A stretch of DNA of 44,235 bases from Sulfurimonas sp. (GTDB lineage Bacteria; Campylobacterota; Campylobacteria; Campylobacterales; Sulfurimonadaceae): contig NZ_JACUTS010000008.1 of assembly GCF_014859695.1 (NCBI RefSeq), forward strand, positions 1 to 44,235, written 5' to 3'. The notes beneath the pieces were generated by a model. That model worked only from the letters and a program-made list of their open reading frames with translations, did not search any database and had not been told where the DNA came from. This document shows, in pieces, positions 1 to 8,342 of this stretch. A program made the translations under genes and the position numbers. The stretch's first letter is position 1. The number at the start of each line of letters is the position of its first letter.

Positions 1-35
1 TGTTTTCATGCTTTAGATTAAGCAACTTTGATTCC

Positions 36-1148
36 TTGGTGCGTAAGGTCAGTAAGCAAAATAAAAAAGACTGTGCTATATACATGTATAGTAATCCCGA
101 TAATATTGGTATATATAATAATATAAAATGTGGTGTGTCAAGTTCAAAAAGGATGTTAGGAATAATGGAGCATTTATCTACTACTGGAAAATTCATATCT
201 TTTGAGAAGAGCTATGGGGAACTACAAAATGACGACTTATTAAATTTTCTACAAAATAATATGAAAAAAGTTTCTACTCTAAGAGCTAGACCGGTGCTAG
301 CATATTTATCAGCTGTAAATAAAAATGTATCTTCAAATTTAATCAATATCTCCAATGAAGATATAAAACATTTTGTTAATTTAATTAATGATGTGCCGGA
401 AAACATCCAAGAAATAGATATTATCCTTCACAGCAGAGGTGGATATATGATAGTTGCAAGACAGCTAGTTGAAATCATTCGAAAACGCTTTAAAAAAGTA
501 ACATATATAATACCTTATATAGCACATTCTGCGGCAGCAATGATGACTATGTCGGGGGATGAAATAATAATGACACCAGAGAGTTCAATGAGCCCATTTG
601 ATGTTCAAATGCCATCACCAGCAAGCAACGAATATTACCCTGCGGCAGAACTAAAAAAAATTGCAAATGAAGCCAGACATGCTCACAATCCATTTAACCC
701 ATTTATATCAAAAGCACTTTACAAAGATTGGGATAGCAGAACAATCAGAAAAATAATTTTTGATTGTAGTATTTCAATATCAATGACAAAGAACTATACT
801 ATATACTGGCTTATGAAATATATGTTCAATAATTTTAAGGCTGTTAATTATAAATTTAGCTATTATTTAGTGCTTCCATGGTGGATAAGACTTACAAAAA
901 ACGGAAGGACTGCTCATAAAATAGCATCTTTTTTTACAAACCCTAAAATACATATAGCGCACAATAATCCTGTTATGTTTAATGATATTAGTGATATAGG
1001 ACTGAATATTCAATGTGCAGACAGTGAACTATTGTCAATATTAAGGGAAACATATATTCTTACAGATGAACTGTTTGACAGAAGTATTTTTACAAAACTA
1101 TATATTAATGATAAGCAACATGTGTATACGCATAAAAAAGAGATATAG
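36..1148 (+). CDS. SDH-type (ClpP-fold) serine protease, possibly 5' partial
   Basis: This resembles the serine dehydrogenase proteinase (SDH_sah) branch of the ClpP/SppA fold. A LHSRGG motif near residue 132 matches the oxyanion-hole region. The segment IPYIAHSAAAMM carries the candidate nucleophile Ser165, and ESSMSPFDVQ matches the family's conserved S-x-G-P-x-D stretch. No signal peptide is seen, so a cytoplasmic or membrane-associated peptidase is likely. The start is uncertain: a TTG at 36 begins the listed frame, but the frame stays open to the window edge, and an ATG at 84 is another option. It converges on the CBASS pair, with 33 bp between the stop codons, so it is not in that operon. 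Substrate and role are unknown; a defence role is inferred from the neighbourhood only. Confidence 0.7.
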   Translation: MVRKVSKQNKKDCAIYMYSNPDNIGIYNNIKCGVSSSKRMLGIMEHLSTTGKFISFEKSYGELQNDDLLNFLQNNMKKVSTLRARPVLAYLSAVNKNVSSNLINISNEDIKHFVNLINDVPENIQEIDIILHSRGGYMIVARQLVEIIRKRFKKVTYIIPYIAHSAAAMMTMSGDEIIMTPESSMSPFDVQMPSPASNEYYPAAELKKIANEARHAHNPFNPFISKALYKDWDSRTIRKIIFDCSISISMTKNYTIYWLMKYMFNNFKAVNYKFSYYLVLPWWIRLTKNGRTAHKIASFFTNPKIHIAHNNPVMFNDISDIGLNIQCADSELLSILRETYILTDELFDRSIFTKLYINDKQHVYTHKKEI

Positions 1149-1181
1149 ATTGTCTCTGACACGAAATTTTTAACGCTCCGC

Positions 1182-2189
1182 CTAATAAGAAAAAACAGAT
1201 GTATCGTAAACTTCTATCTCTTCATTTTTAATTTTTACAGCCCAATTGTGCTGTAGAATATCACGGTCAAAGTTATACACGATTAATTGCCCATGAGCAT
1301 TGTCCATATAATTAACACCAAGATTCAGACACATAGAAGCTTGAGCAGCAACAAATAAATGGATATTCCTACCTGGTTTAGCAAGCGTCCGTAAGTAATA
1401 TGAAATATCTTTTAAAAGCTCTGTTTGTATCTCTTCACTTGCAACATTATCATGACGAGGTTCTACCGATAATCTAAGGTAGAGAGTATTATTTCTAAGT
1501 TCAATAGGTATTGTGGTCTTTTCCATTAAAAATGTATAAGATAGTGCTATGCCAATATCTTCATTGTTTTGGTTAAATCTATAAATTTCAGCATCAATTG
1601 TGTTAGCACCATAATGTAACATATGCACTATCTTTTCTGCATTTGTTGACATAGGCGGAAGGACATACCATTTTCCACCATCTTTATATCTATTAAAATC
1701 CATTATTTTAGTATTAGAGTAAGCGTTCCTTACTAATGTTCCTAATAAAAACAAGTATGGGAAACTACCTAAAGCTGCTAAATATGCTCTTGATGATTCT
1801 TTATTCTCAATCCTTTCTTGAATGAGTTCTCGATTAAAATAATAGTTCTTTTTTACTTCATTAACATCATAAGAATCAATCCGTTTTAAGTCAACAGGAT
1901 TTATTTTACTTTTTTCTCTTCTGGGCACAATATCTTTAGGAGATTTTATATTTCTTTTCCAACTTGGTTTTTTAATATGAGTTAGCGATAGAAGTTTTCC
2001 TGCAATTCTATTAATAATCCCACCTTTTACACCATCAACATCAAAAGCTTTATTAATCGGTGTGCTTCCAAAAGCATTTTCTAGTAAAAGCTTATTATTA
2101 AACGCATGATCACTTAATAAAAAAAACATATCGCTTCTCGTTTTTTTCACCCACTCAAAATATTTTATTCGCTTAGTAGGTTCTCCCAT
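1182..2189 (-). CDS. SAVED-domain CBASS effector
   Basis: This is a 335-residue protein whose C-terminal two thirds resembles a SAVED domain, the CARF-like sensor of cyclic oligonucleotides in CBASS. It contains two similar half-motifs: AYLAALGSFPYLFLLGTL (about residues 134-151) and HLFVAAQASMCLNLGVNY (about 278-295), the latter followed by VYNFD. The N-terminal roughly 120 residues should be the effector part but match no toxin domain I recognise: no HNH, no DUF4297-type nuclease and no clear paired membrane helices. The gene starts inside the 3' end of the CD-NTase gene (25-nt overlap), which points to coupled translation. Binding of a nucleotide made by the upstream enzyme is inferred from this pairing. 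Because the synthase is frameshifted, the effector may no longer be activated. Confidence 0.7.
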   Translation of the reverse strand: MGEPTKRIKYFEWVKKTRSDMFFLLSDHAFNNKLLLENAFGSTPINKAFDVDGVKGGIINRIAGKLLSLTHIKKPSWKRNIKSPKDIVPRREKSKINPVDLKRIDSYDVNEVKKNYYFNRELIQERIENKESSRAYLAALGSFPYLFLLGTLVRNAYSNTKIMDFNRYKDGGKWYVLPPMSTNAEKIVHMLHYGANTIDAEIYRFNQNNEDIGIALSYTFLMEKTTIPIELRNNTLYLRLSVEPRHDNVASEEIQTELLKDISYYLRTLAKPGRNIHLFVAAQASMCLNLGVNYMDNAHGQLIVYNFDRDILQHNWAVKIKNEEIEVYDTSVFSY

Positions 2190-3114
2190 TTATCAGCAAA
2201 ATTTTCAAGAGGATTTACCGGATTAGTCACATAGTGCATTCCATCTTTTGTAGGAATATTATCTAGTTCAGACAGTATTGTAATCAATGCATCATGTATA
2301 TTATCCTCTCCCTGATAAGCTGTTGCTGCTAATGTTGTTATTATAATAGATATTGGTTTATCCTCTTTATCATCTTGAAACAATATATCTCTATGTCTTT
2401 TTAGTATCATTATCGCTTTTTGCAAAGGAGAGGTAATTGAATTGTCTGGGATGTCTTCTACATGCTCAAATGCCATCTTTAGTCTTTCATCATATGCAGT
2501 TTTTTTGACAATCAGACGTTTTTTAAACCATTCGTGAAAGCCTTTCGGGTTGCTTCTTGGCCAGTTTGTATCAACAATAGGATAATTCCCATTTGTATTA
2601 TCAGTAATTGCTAGAGCATACTTCATATATGGATCACTAGAATCGAAGGCTACTTTTCTTTCTTCAAGGAGTCTTACAAAACCAATCTTATCTGGTATTG
2701 CAGGAAGAATATCCATATGAAACTGTGCAGATTCTGCATACTCCATAGTCCAACATCTTTTGCCTTCAGTTGCTTCTTTTTTGAAGTTATGTTTTTTTAC
2801 ATATTTATTGATTTCATAACCAACCATCTCTTTAGCTGATTTTTGAGAAAATTTATGGATATCAAATTTATTTAACACGCATACCGCATCTAAATCAAAG
2901 TCATCTTTTTCATTCAAAGGTTTTATTGCAGTTCCGAGCCTAATAGAACCTTGAGAATAAAGCTTAGGAGAATAATTTTAAGTGTTGATTCATCTCTGTC
3001 AAACCAGTCTCCTACGCTTAAATATCTATTTTCTGCCGATTTCATAACATCGCCAGAAATTTTTAAAGATTCAACCATTGCTTCTAACATTTTATTTTTT
3101 ATAGCAACATCCAT
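2165..3114 (-). pseudogene. CBASS CD-NTase (cGAS/DncV-like), frameshifted
   Basis: This is a cyclic-oligonucleotide synthase of the SMODS/CD-NTase family, split over two frames. The upstream frame (from 3114) runs to ...ESTLKII and then stops at 2923. The downstream frame continues with SPKLYSQGSIRLGTAIKP, then DDFDLDAV (first metal-binding Asp pair) and HMDILP (third Asp). Together they give about 315 residues, the usual size. Adding one A to the AAAA run (T run at 2976-2979 on the + strand) would restore ...LKNYSPKLYSQGS..., which looks native, so a one-base deletion is the simplest explanation. I chose ATG 3114 because an AAAAGG ribosome-binding site lies 8 nt upstream; the ATG at 3120 is too close to it. 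The product would be dead unless the reading is a sequencing error or slippage occurs. Confidence 0.8.
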
Positions 3115-3240
3115 TAGCATAACCTTTTGTGAGAGTACCAGAAGTATAACTAAATATGTTTTTTTATGTATTATATTTCAGGTAACGTCTTGATTCTGAT
3201 AAACTTAAAATCTAAAGATTACTAGAATGAAAAATTATAT

Positions 3241-3269
3241 TTGACAATTTACAAACTTTGCAGTAATCT
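3241..3269 (+). promoter_or_regulatory. candidate sigma-70 promoter of the tnsABC-tniQ operon
   Basis: A perfect TTGACA (3241-3246), a 17-bp spacer and TAATCT (3264-3269) precede the tnsA start codon by about 30 bp. AAAAGGA just upstream of ATG 3299 serves as ribosome-binding site. The assignment rests on sequence only. I looked in 3121-3298 for copies of the comM-side terminal repeat (AATGCGACTT) and saw none, so this stretch does not look like the second transposon end. Confidence 0.45.
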
Positions 3270-3298
3270 ATTTCATTAAAATTAAAAGGAATGATTCA

Positions 3299-3949
3299 AT
3301 GCCTGTCCGCAAAATAAAAATGAATCACTTCTCTGTAACCGGAGTATTCTATAGCTTCAAGAATGATAGGCATATAGAATTTGAATCATCCCTAGAACGT
3401 GACTTCTTTTTACTTCTTGAGATGGATGAGAGTGTAGAGTCTTACGAAGAGCAACCTGTAACTCTTTATTACACATACCTAAATCGAAGAACCCCTTATA
3501 CTCCGGACTGCATTATTCACTATTTTGATGATGACAAACTTTCATGTATCGTAGAAGTAAAACCCTCAAAAGTTATTAAAGATAAAAAGGTGTTCCTAAA
3601 GCAAAAATTTGAACAAATTGAACAATACCTCTATGAAAATGATATGGATTTTAAACTAATTACAGAATTTGATATACGAACACAAAGATTAGAAAACTGT
3701 AAATATTTATATGGCTTTGCAGATGTGCCAAGCAATCCAGAGTACGCAGATACGATCACTAATATTGTTCAAAAGGCTAAAGAAATAAGTTTTTCAAACC
3801 TTCAAAATCTTTGCTCTGAGGATAAATATATTCAAGCATCATACACTCCATATATCTGGCATCTTATTTACAAAAGACATTTATATATAGATATGGACCA
3901 AGCCATATCCAACAACTCTATCATAAGGCTTTCTCATGGAAATGTATGA
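3299..3949 (+). CDS. tnsA: TnsA-like transposon endonuclease
   Basis: This is the endonuclease subunit of a heteromeric Tn7-like transposase. TnsA cuts the 5' ends of the element while TnsB cuts the 3' ends, giving cut-and-paste transposition. The restriction-like catalytic set is visible: Glu33 in FESSLERDF, Asp70 in YTPDCIIHY, and Glu86/Lys88 in VEVK. These correspond to the E-D-K residues of Tn7 TnsA. EEQPVTLYY between them is also typical. Length (216 residues) is a little below Tn7 TnsA (273). It overlaps tnsB by 14 nt and begins a four-gene operon. A complete catalytic set suggests the protein is functional. Confidence 0.9.
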   Translation: MPVRKIKMNHFSVTGVFYSFKNDRHIEFESSLERDFFLLLEMDESVESYEEQPVTLYYTYLNRRTPYTPDCIIHYFDDDKLSCIVEVKPSKVIKDKKVFLKQKFEQIEQYLYENDMDFKLITEFDIRTQRLENCKYLYGFADVPSNPEYADTITNIVQKAKEISFSNLQNLCSEDKYIQASYTPYIWHLIYKRHLYIDMDQAISNNSIIRLSHGNV

Positions 3950-5810
3950 ATTTAAAAAAGGTACTGTTTTTACATACCAAGGTAAAGAATATGAGATTGA
4001 TAAGCATGTGGATATGGATTATATACTCGCAAAGGATTTAGTCACTCACAAGAATGAATTACTTGCTATATCAGACATAACAAATAATACACCAAATAAA
4101 AATCTTGATAGGATTGATGATATAGCTGACGAAGATTGGGAAGTAGCAAAAAATAGGCTAGAAATTATAAGACCTATTATTGAGCAAGGTCTTGGGAAAA
4201 AAGAACTCCTAGCGATAGCTAAACAACACAATATCCATCAAGCGACTATTTATAGATGGAAAGAGAAATATGAAGCGACAGGCTTATTGCAGTCGCTAGT
4301 ACCAAATATAAGGAACAGAGGTCCTAAAGGACATACAAGAATTGAGCAAGCAGCCGAATTAATTATGAATAAAGCAATTGAAACACTATATCTTGATAAA
4401 CAGAAGCTCCCTGTTCGTGCTGTATATAGAGAAGTGCAAAAAAGATGTAGAAATGCAGATGTAACGCCGCCGCATGAAAATACATTCAGAAGACGTGTTA
4501 AAAAACTATCCCAAGAACAAATAGTTGCTAAACGGGAGAGCAGAAAAATAGCTGATAGAAAATATAACAATATGGATGGCATGTTTCCTGATGGATTATT
4601 TCCACTAGAAACTGTACAAATTGACAATACACCAATGGATATTATATTAGTAGATGAAGTAGAAAGAAAACCAATTGGACGACCTTATCTAACAATTGCT
4701 ATTGATATCTACAGCAGAATGATATTTGGTTTCTATATAGCACTTGAAGCACCAAGCTATTATAGTGTGAGTCAATGTTTGGCAAATGGTGTTCTTAGCA
4801 AAGAAAGATATCTTCAACACATTGGTGTAGAAGGAGACTGGAAGATATGGGGCATACCAAAAAATATAAACCTCGATAACGGTCCTGAATTTCAAAACAA
4901 GGAACTTAGAAGATTTTGTGAACAATACGGGATAACCGTTACTTACAGGCTTCCCGGAACCCCAAATCTAGGTGGAAATATTGAAAGAGCCATCGGGACA
5001 TATATGAGGGAAGTTCATACATTACCGGGGGCTACCTTCTCTAATCCAACCCAAAGAGGTCAATACAACTCTGATAAAGAAGCATCGCTCACTCTAAATG
5101 AACTTGAAAAGTGGATAACTGAGTTTATTGTAAATGTCTATCATACAAGAATTCATGAAACTTTGCAAACTACGCCTATTAGTAAATTTGAAGAGGGTGT
5201 CTTCGGAGATGGCAAATACCCAGGTACAGGAATACCGGCTAAAATAGCAGATGAAAATAGATTTAAAATAGACCTATTACCCACTTTTAACAGAACAATA
5301 CAGCAGCCCGGCGTTAAGCTTGATAATATAACTTACTATGCAGATGTATTAAGACGCTGGATTAAAGCAAAAGATGAAAAAACCGGCAAGCCCAGACAAT
5401 TTGTATTTAAACGAAATCCAAGAGATATAAGCACCATCTATTTTTATGATCCTGAAATCAAAGAGTATTTTCCTCTGCCTTACAGAAATGTCAGCTATCC
5501 ACCAATGTCAATGTGGGAACTACATGAAATCACTAGAGAGCTAAAAGAAAAAGGCAGAGAAAATTATGATGAGATGGAAATATTTGCAGCGTACGAGCGT
5601 ATGGATAAAATAAAAGAAGAAGCTAAAAAATCAACTAAAACAAGCAGAAAAATAGAATCATCAAAAAAGACACATAAAAAACGCAATGAAAATCAAAAGA
5701 TTATTCTATCAGATGATAAAAAGCCAATTAATAGTGAATTTGATGCATTGTTTGACAATGTACAGGCATTTGATGATATAGAAGTTTTTGCAAAGGGTGA
5801 CGATGAGTAA
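3936..5810 (+). CDS. tnsB: TnsB-like DDE transposase
   Basis: This is the integrase-fold transposase that binds repeated sites in the element ends and joins 3' ends to the target. The catalytic triad is Asp230 (VQIDNTPMD), Asp314 (NLDNGPEF) and Glu350 (GGNIERAIGTY), giving the classic D-35-E spacing. A helix-turn-helix region at about residues 88-120 (KKELLAIAKQHNIHQATIYR) would bind the ends. A Mu-type C-terminal beta-barrel region follows, and the last roughly 80 residues are lysine-rich and acidic, as expected for a tail contacting TnsC. Length (624) is normal for TnsB/TniA. The likely binding repeats are those at 28624-28660, although that link is inferred. Confidence 0.92.
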   Translation: MEMYEFKKGTVFTYQGKEYEIDKHVDMDYILAKDLVTHKNELLAISDITNNTPNKNLDRIDDIADEDWEVAKNRLEIIRPIIEQGLGKKELLAIAKQHNIHQATIYRWKEKYEATGLLQSLVPNIRNRGPKGHTRIEQAAELIMNKAIETLYLDKQKLPVRAVYREVQKRCRNADVTPPHENTFRRRVKKLSQEQIVAKRESRKIADRKYNNMDGMFPDGLFPLETVQIDNTPMDIILVDEVERKPIGRPYLTIAIDIYSRMIFGFYIALEAPSYYSVSQCLANGVLSKERYLQHIGVEGDWKIWGIPKNINLDNGPEFQNKELRRFCEQYGITVTYRLPGTPNLGGNIERAIGTYMREVHTLPGATFSNPTQRGQYNSDKEASLTLNELEKWITEFIVNVYHTRIHETLQTTPISKFEEGVFGDGKYPGTGIPAKIADENRFKIDLLPTFNRTIQQPGVKLDNITYYADVLRRWIKAKDEKTGKPRQFVFKRNPRDISTIYFYDPEIKEYFPLPYRNVSYPPMSMWELHEITRELKEKGRENYDEMEIFAAYERMDKIKEEAKKSTKTSRKIESSKKTHKKRNENQKIILSDDKKPINSEFDALFDNVQAFDDIEVFAKGDDE

Positions 5811-6684
5811 TGAAGAACATTTAAGTAACCTACATCCGTCAGCTTTAGCTGTTCTTGATAAATCAAAACAAGAGCGTATTAAATTTTTAGATACAGATAA
5901 ATGGATTGGATACCCAAAAGCGCAGGAAGTGCTTCAACAACTAGAACGACTCTATAATATGCCGAAAAAACTTCGTATGCCAAACATGCTTTTATATGGA
6001 GAAACCAATAATGGTAAGAGCTCTATAGTTGATTACTTTTGTAAAAAACATATGACTGAAAACAATGATGAATCAGTCATCATACCAATTGTCAATATCA
6101 TGGCTCCCGAAGGACCTGATTTGAATGCGTTGTATGATGCAATACTCTATGAGATGATGGTGCCTTTTGCGAGTACAGCAAAGAAGAGTAAAAAACTTCA
6201 TCAAATTCAATATTATTTTGAGCAAACAAATGTCAAGATGCTTATTGTAGATGAAATACATAACATTCTCAGCGGGACTATTGGCAAACAAAAAGAGTTT
6301 ATGAACGCACTAAAGAATTTGAATAACACCCTGCAAATTCCTATAGTTTTAGTCGGAATAAAAGACGCGCTTAGGGCTACAAGCACAGATGCCCAGATAA
6401 AGAACAGATTTCCGCCTACGCATCTTCCCCAATGGAAACTAGACCAAGAGTATTTAAGTTTACTTGCCAGTATAGAAAAGTTATTACCTCTTAAAAAACC
6501 CTCTAACCTAGCTAGAACAAAAGAGATAGCTTTAGATATATATAATCAAACTGATGGGTATATAGGGGAGATTATAACGCTCCTTATGCTTGCAACTGAA
6601 AACGCAATTGATACTTCTACCGAATATATATCATTGGATGGATTAAAGAAATGTGGATATAAGAGAGAAACAGGAATGTACTGA
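5803..6684 (+). CDS. tnsC: TnsC/TniB-like AAA+ transposition regulator
   Basis: This is the AAA+ ATPase that links target-site selection to the TnsAB transposase. Walker A is GETNNGKSS (residues 66-74 from this start) and Walker B is LIVDEIHN (Asp150-Glu151). A sensor-like region (IVLVGIKDAL) and an arginine-containing NRFPPTHLP segment follow. I chose ATG 5803, which has AAAGGG upstream, over an in-frame TTG at 5788. The start overlaps the tnsB stop by 8 nt and the stop overlaps the tniQ start by 1 nt, showing tight translational coupling. Length of 293 residues is closer to TniB than to Tn7 TnsC (555). Confidence 0.9.
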   Translation: MSNEEHLSNLHPSALAVLDKSKQERIKFLDTDKWIGYPKAQEVLQQLERLYNMPKKLRMPNMLLYGETNNGKSSIVDYFCKKHMTENNDESVIIPIVNIMAPEGPDLNALYDAILYEMMVPFASTAKKSKKLHQIQYYFEQTNVKMLIVDEIHNILSGTIGKQKEFMNALKNLNNTLQIPIVLVGIKDALRATSTDAQIKNRFPPTHLPQWKLDQEYLSLLASIEKLLPLKKPSNLARTKEIALDIYNQTDGYIGEIITLLMLATENAIDTSTEYISLDGLKKCGYKRETGMY

Positions 6685-7601
6685 TGATATCTTATGTAAC
6701 TGCATTCATAGATTTATCTCAAAAACCTTTTGTGTTGCACCCACATCCTCATGAAGATGAACTTCTTAGTTCTTGGCTAGTTAGAGTCTCCGTGGCTCAC
6801 GACACCATGCCTTGTTCGTTGATGAATATGCACTTTCCTGAATATAAAAATATCATTTTTTCAAGAGATTTGGACGTTTGGGCAAACGATGATTTATTGG
6901 CAAAGCTGTCTATAAAAAGCAATTTGCCAGCGGAAACACTTTTCTCCATGACACTTCAAAGCTATCGTGGTATTTTGCAAAAAAAGATACTTACAAATAC
7001 CGGGAATAATATGCTTTCTCCCATTGTGTCACGTGCCAGAAAAAATCAAAAGCATGGACTAAAATATTGTCCGCTATGCTTGGCAGAAGATTCGGCTCCC
7101 TATTTTAGAAAGATTTGGAGAGTCTCTTTTTACAGCGTTTGTTTAACACATAGAATACTCTTGTTAGACAAATGTTGCAAATGCAAGAAACCTATTTCAT
7201 TTTATAAATTCAAAGATGATGCAGGATTCACAAAATGCTGGTTTTGTGGACAAAAATTATCGTTATGCACGAGTATCCCCGTAGCCGATAATGAATATTT
7301 AGCGATTAAAAAGTTGAGCGATATCATTTTGGATAAAAAATATAAATATGCGAATCAAGAGATTAGTGTGTTGGACTTTTTTACCGTTTACCACCAGATA
7401 GCAAAAATACTGAATCCGCATTCTTCTCCAAGCAATAGGCTAAACCCTTGTGAATCGTTAAAGCTTTCTATTCGATTTTGGGAGGAATTTGACAACCTAC
7501 TGAACGGTAAAAATATTTCTGCTACCACTCAGAAAAGTGTTTTGTCAAAAGATATGACATATATTCCAGCGTTTTATAAAAAAAAATTAGACACTCTGTA
7601 G
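6684..7601 (+). CDS. tniQ: TniQ/TnsD-type target-selection protein
   Basis: A TniQ-family protein recognises the attachment site and recruits TnsC. The family signature HPHEDELLSSWLVRVS is at about residues 21-36. Zinc-ligand motifs follow: YCPLC, then VCLTH, CCKC and CWFC. At 305 residues it is short, TniQ-like rather than full TnsD (508). It ends the tnsABC-tniQ operon. If this operon mobilises the whole island, this protein is the candidate reader of the comM site; that is inference, because the other end of the element is outside the window. The 85 bp to the next gene show no clear terminator. Confidence 0.88.
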   Translation: MISYVTAFIDLSQKPFVLHPHPHEDELLSSWLVRVSVAHDTMPCSLMNMHFPEYKNIIFSRDLDVWANDDLLAKLSIKSNLPAETLFSMTLQSYRGILQKKILTNTGNNMLSPIVSRARKNQKHGLKYCPLCLAEDSAPYFRKIWRVSFYSVCLTHRILLLDKCCKCKKPISFYKFKDDAGFTKCWFCGQKLSLCTSIPVADNEYLAIKKLSDIILDKKYKYANQEISVLDFFTVYHQIAKILNPHSSPSNRLNPCESLKLSIRFWEEFDNLLNGKNISATTQKSVLSKDMTYIPAFYKKKLDTL

Positions 7602-7686
7602 TATGTTAATTATAATAAAGAAGATTCCCTATCTTTACTATTGAGCGCTTTATATCAAAGAGAGAAATTTTAGAAACCTTGTCCCC

Positions 7687-8340
7687 TTATTCTTTTAAAA
7701 ATGCTTTCATAACTGCAGCATTTGAAATCATATTTCTATATGTATCTAAAAACTTCTGAATTTCATCTCTTAACTCTTCTATGGAAAAATCAAGGTTACT
7801 GTAAAAAACTTTATCTCCATGAGCAATCTTATTCCTGAATTTCAATAGTCTGCTATCAATCCAAATTTTATCTGCAGCTAAAGTAGTTATTTCCATCCCT
7901 AAAGATAAACATATTTTTTCGAGCACATCAATATTTAAATTAGATTCAGCGTCAATCATCTTAGCACTCTCACCATAAAATTTTGTTATATTTGAACCAT
8001 TGAGTATAAAATCTATAATTTCTTTTTTATGTTTTATGTTTTTTACAGAAGGTGCATTCTCAAGATGGTTCAGTAACCCTGTAGCTAAAAAATTTGATTT
8101 TAATACATCATATGTAAGTCTTTGACTTATAACATATTCTAAATATGTTTGAGATGCTACTTTAATGTAACCTTCCCAATGGGCATAAATCAATAAAAAC
8201 GCTACTCTTAAGTAATGATCCTTGCTAATTCCTTCTTTGGCAGATGTCAAATTACTAATTACTAATGACATTTCTTTTTTTCTCCATGCCAGTTCAGAAT
8301 CCAATGTGTCTTCTAAGTGGCTAAGTGTTTTGACCTTCAT
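7687..8340 (-). CDS. HEPN-domain protein, MAE_28990/MAE_18760-like
   Basis: This small protein resembles the MAE_28990-type HEPN family of predicted RNases. The N-terminal YAHWEGYIK segment (about residues 52-60) is typical, and the C-terminal RNKIAHG carries the HEPN R-x4-H catalytic motif (Arg169, His174). It is the last gene of a compact minus-strand unit, 2 bp after the DUF262 gene. HEPN proteins of this type are often found beside DUF262 proteins, which suggests the two act together, perhaps as toxin and sensor. Whether it cleaves RNA here is inference. Confidence 0.75.
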   Translation of the reverse strand: MKVKTLSHLEDTLDSELAWRKKEMSLVISNLTSAKEGISKDHYLRVAFLLIYAHWEGYIKVASQTYLEYVISQRLTYDVLKSNFLATGLLNHLENAPSVKNIKHKKEIIDFILNGSNITKFYGESAKMIDAESNLNIDVLEKICLSLGMEITTLAADKIWIDSRLLKFRNKIAHGDKVFYSNLDFSIEELRDEIQKFLDTYRNMISNAAVMKAFLKE

Positions 8341-8342
8341 TG

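Noticed and set aside
1149-1185. GGAGCGTTAAAA after the SAVED gene as an attC R' box
   Set aside because: No R'' partner or hairpin can be found within 100 bp on the required side.
2923-2980. Programmed -1 frameshift in the CD-NTase gene
   Set aside because: The overlap of the two frames has no X-XXY-YYZ slippery heptamer and no evident stimulatory hairpin; a one-base loss in the A run explains the data more simply.
3121-3298. Second transposon end just upstream of tnsA
   Set aside because: No copy of the AATGCGACTT repeat or TGT terminus is visible, and comM 3' coding sequence does not appear to its left.
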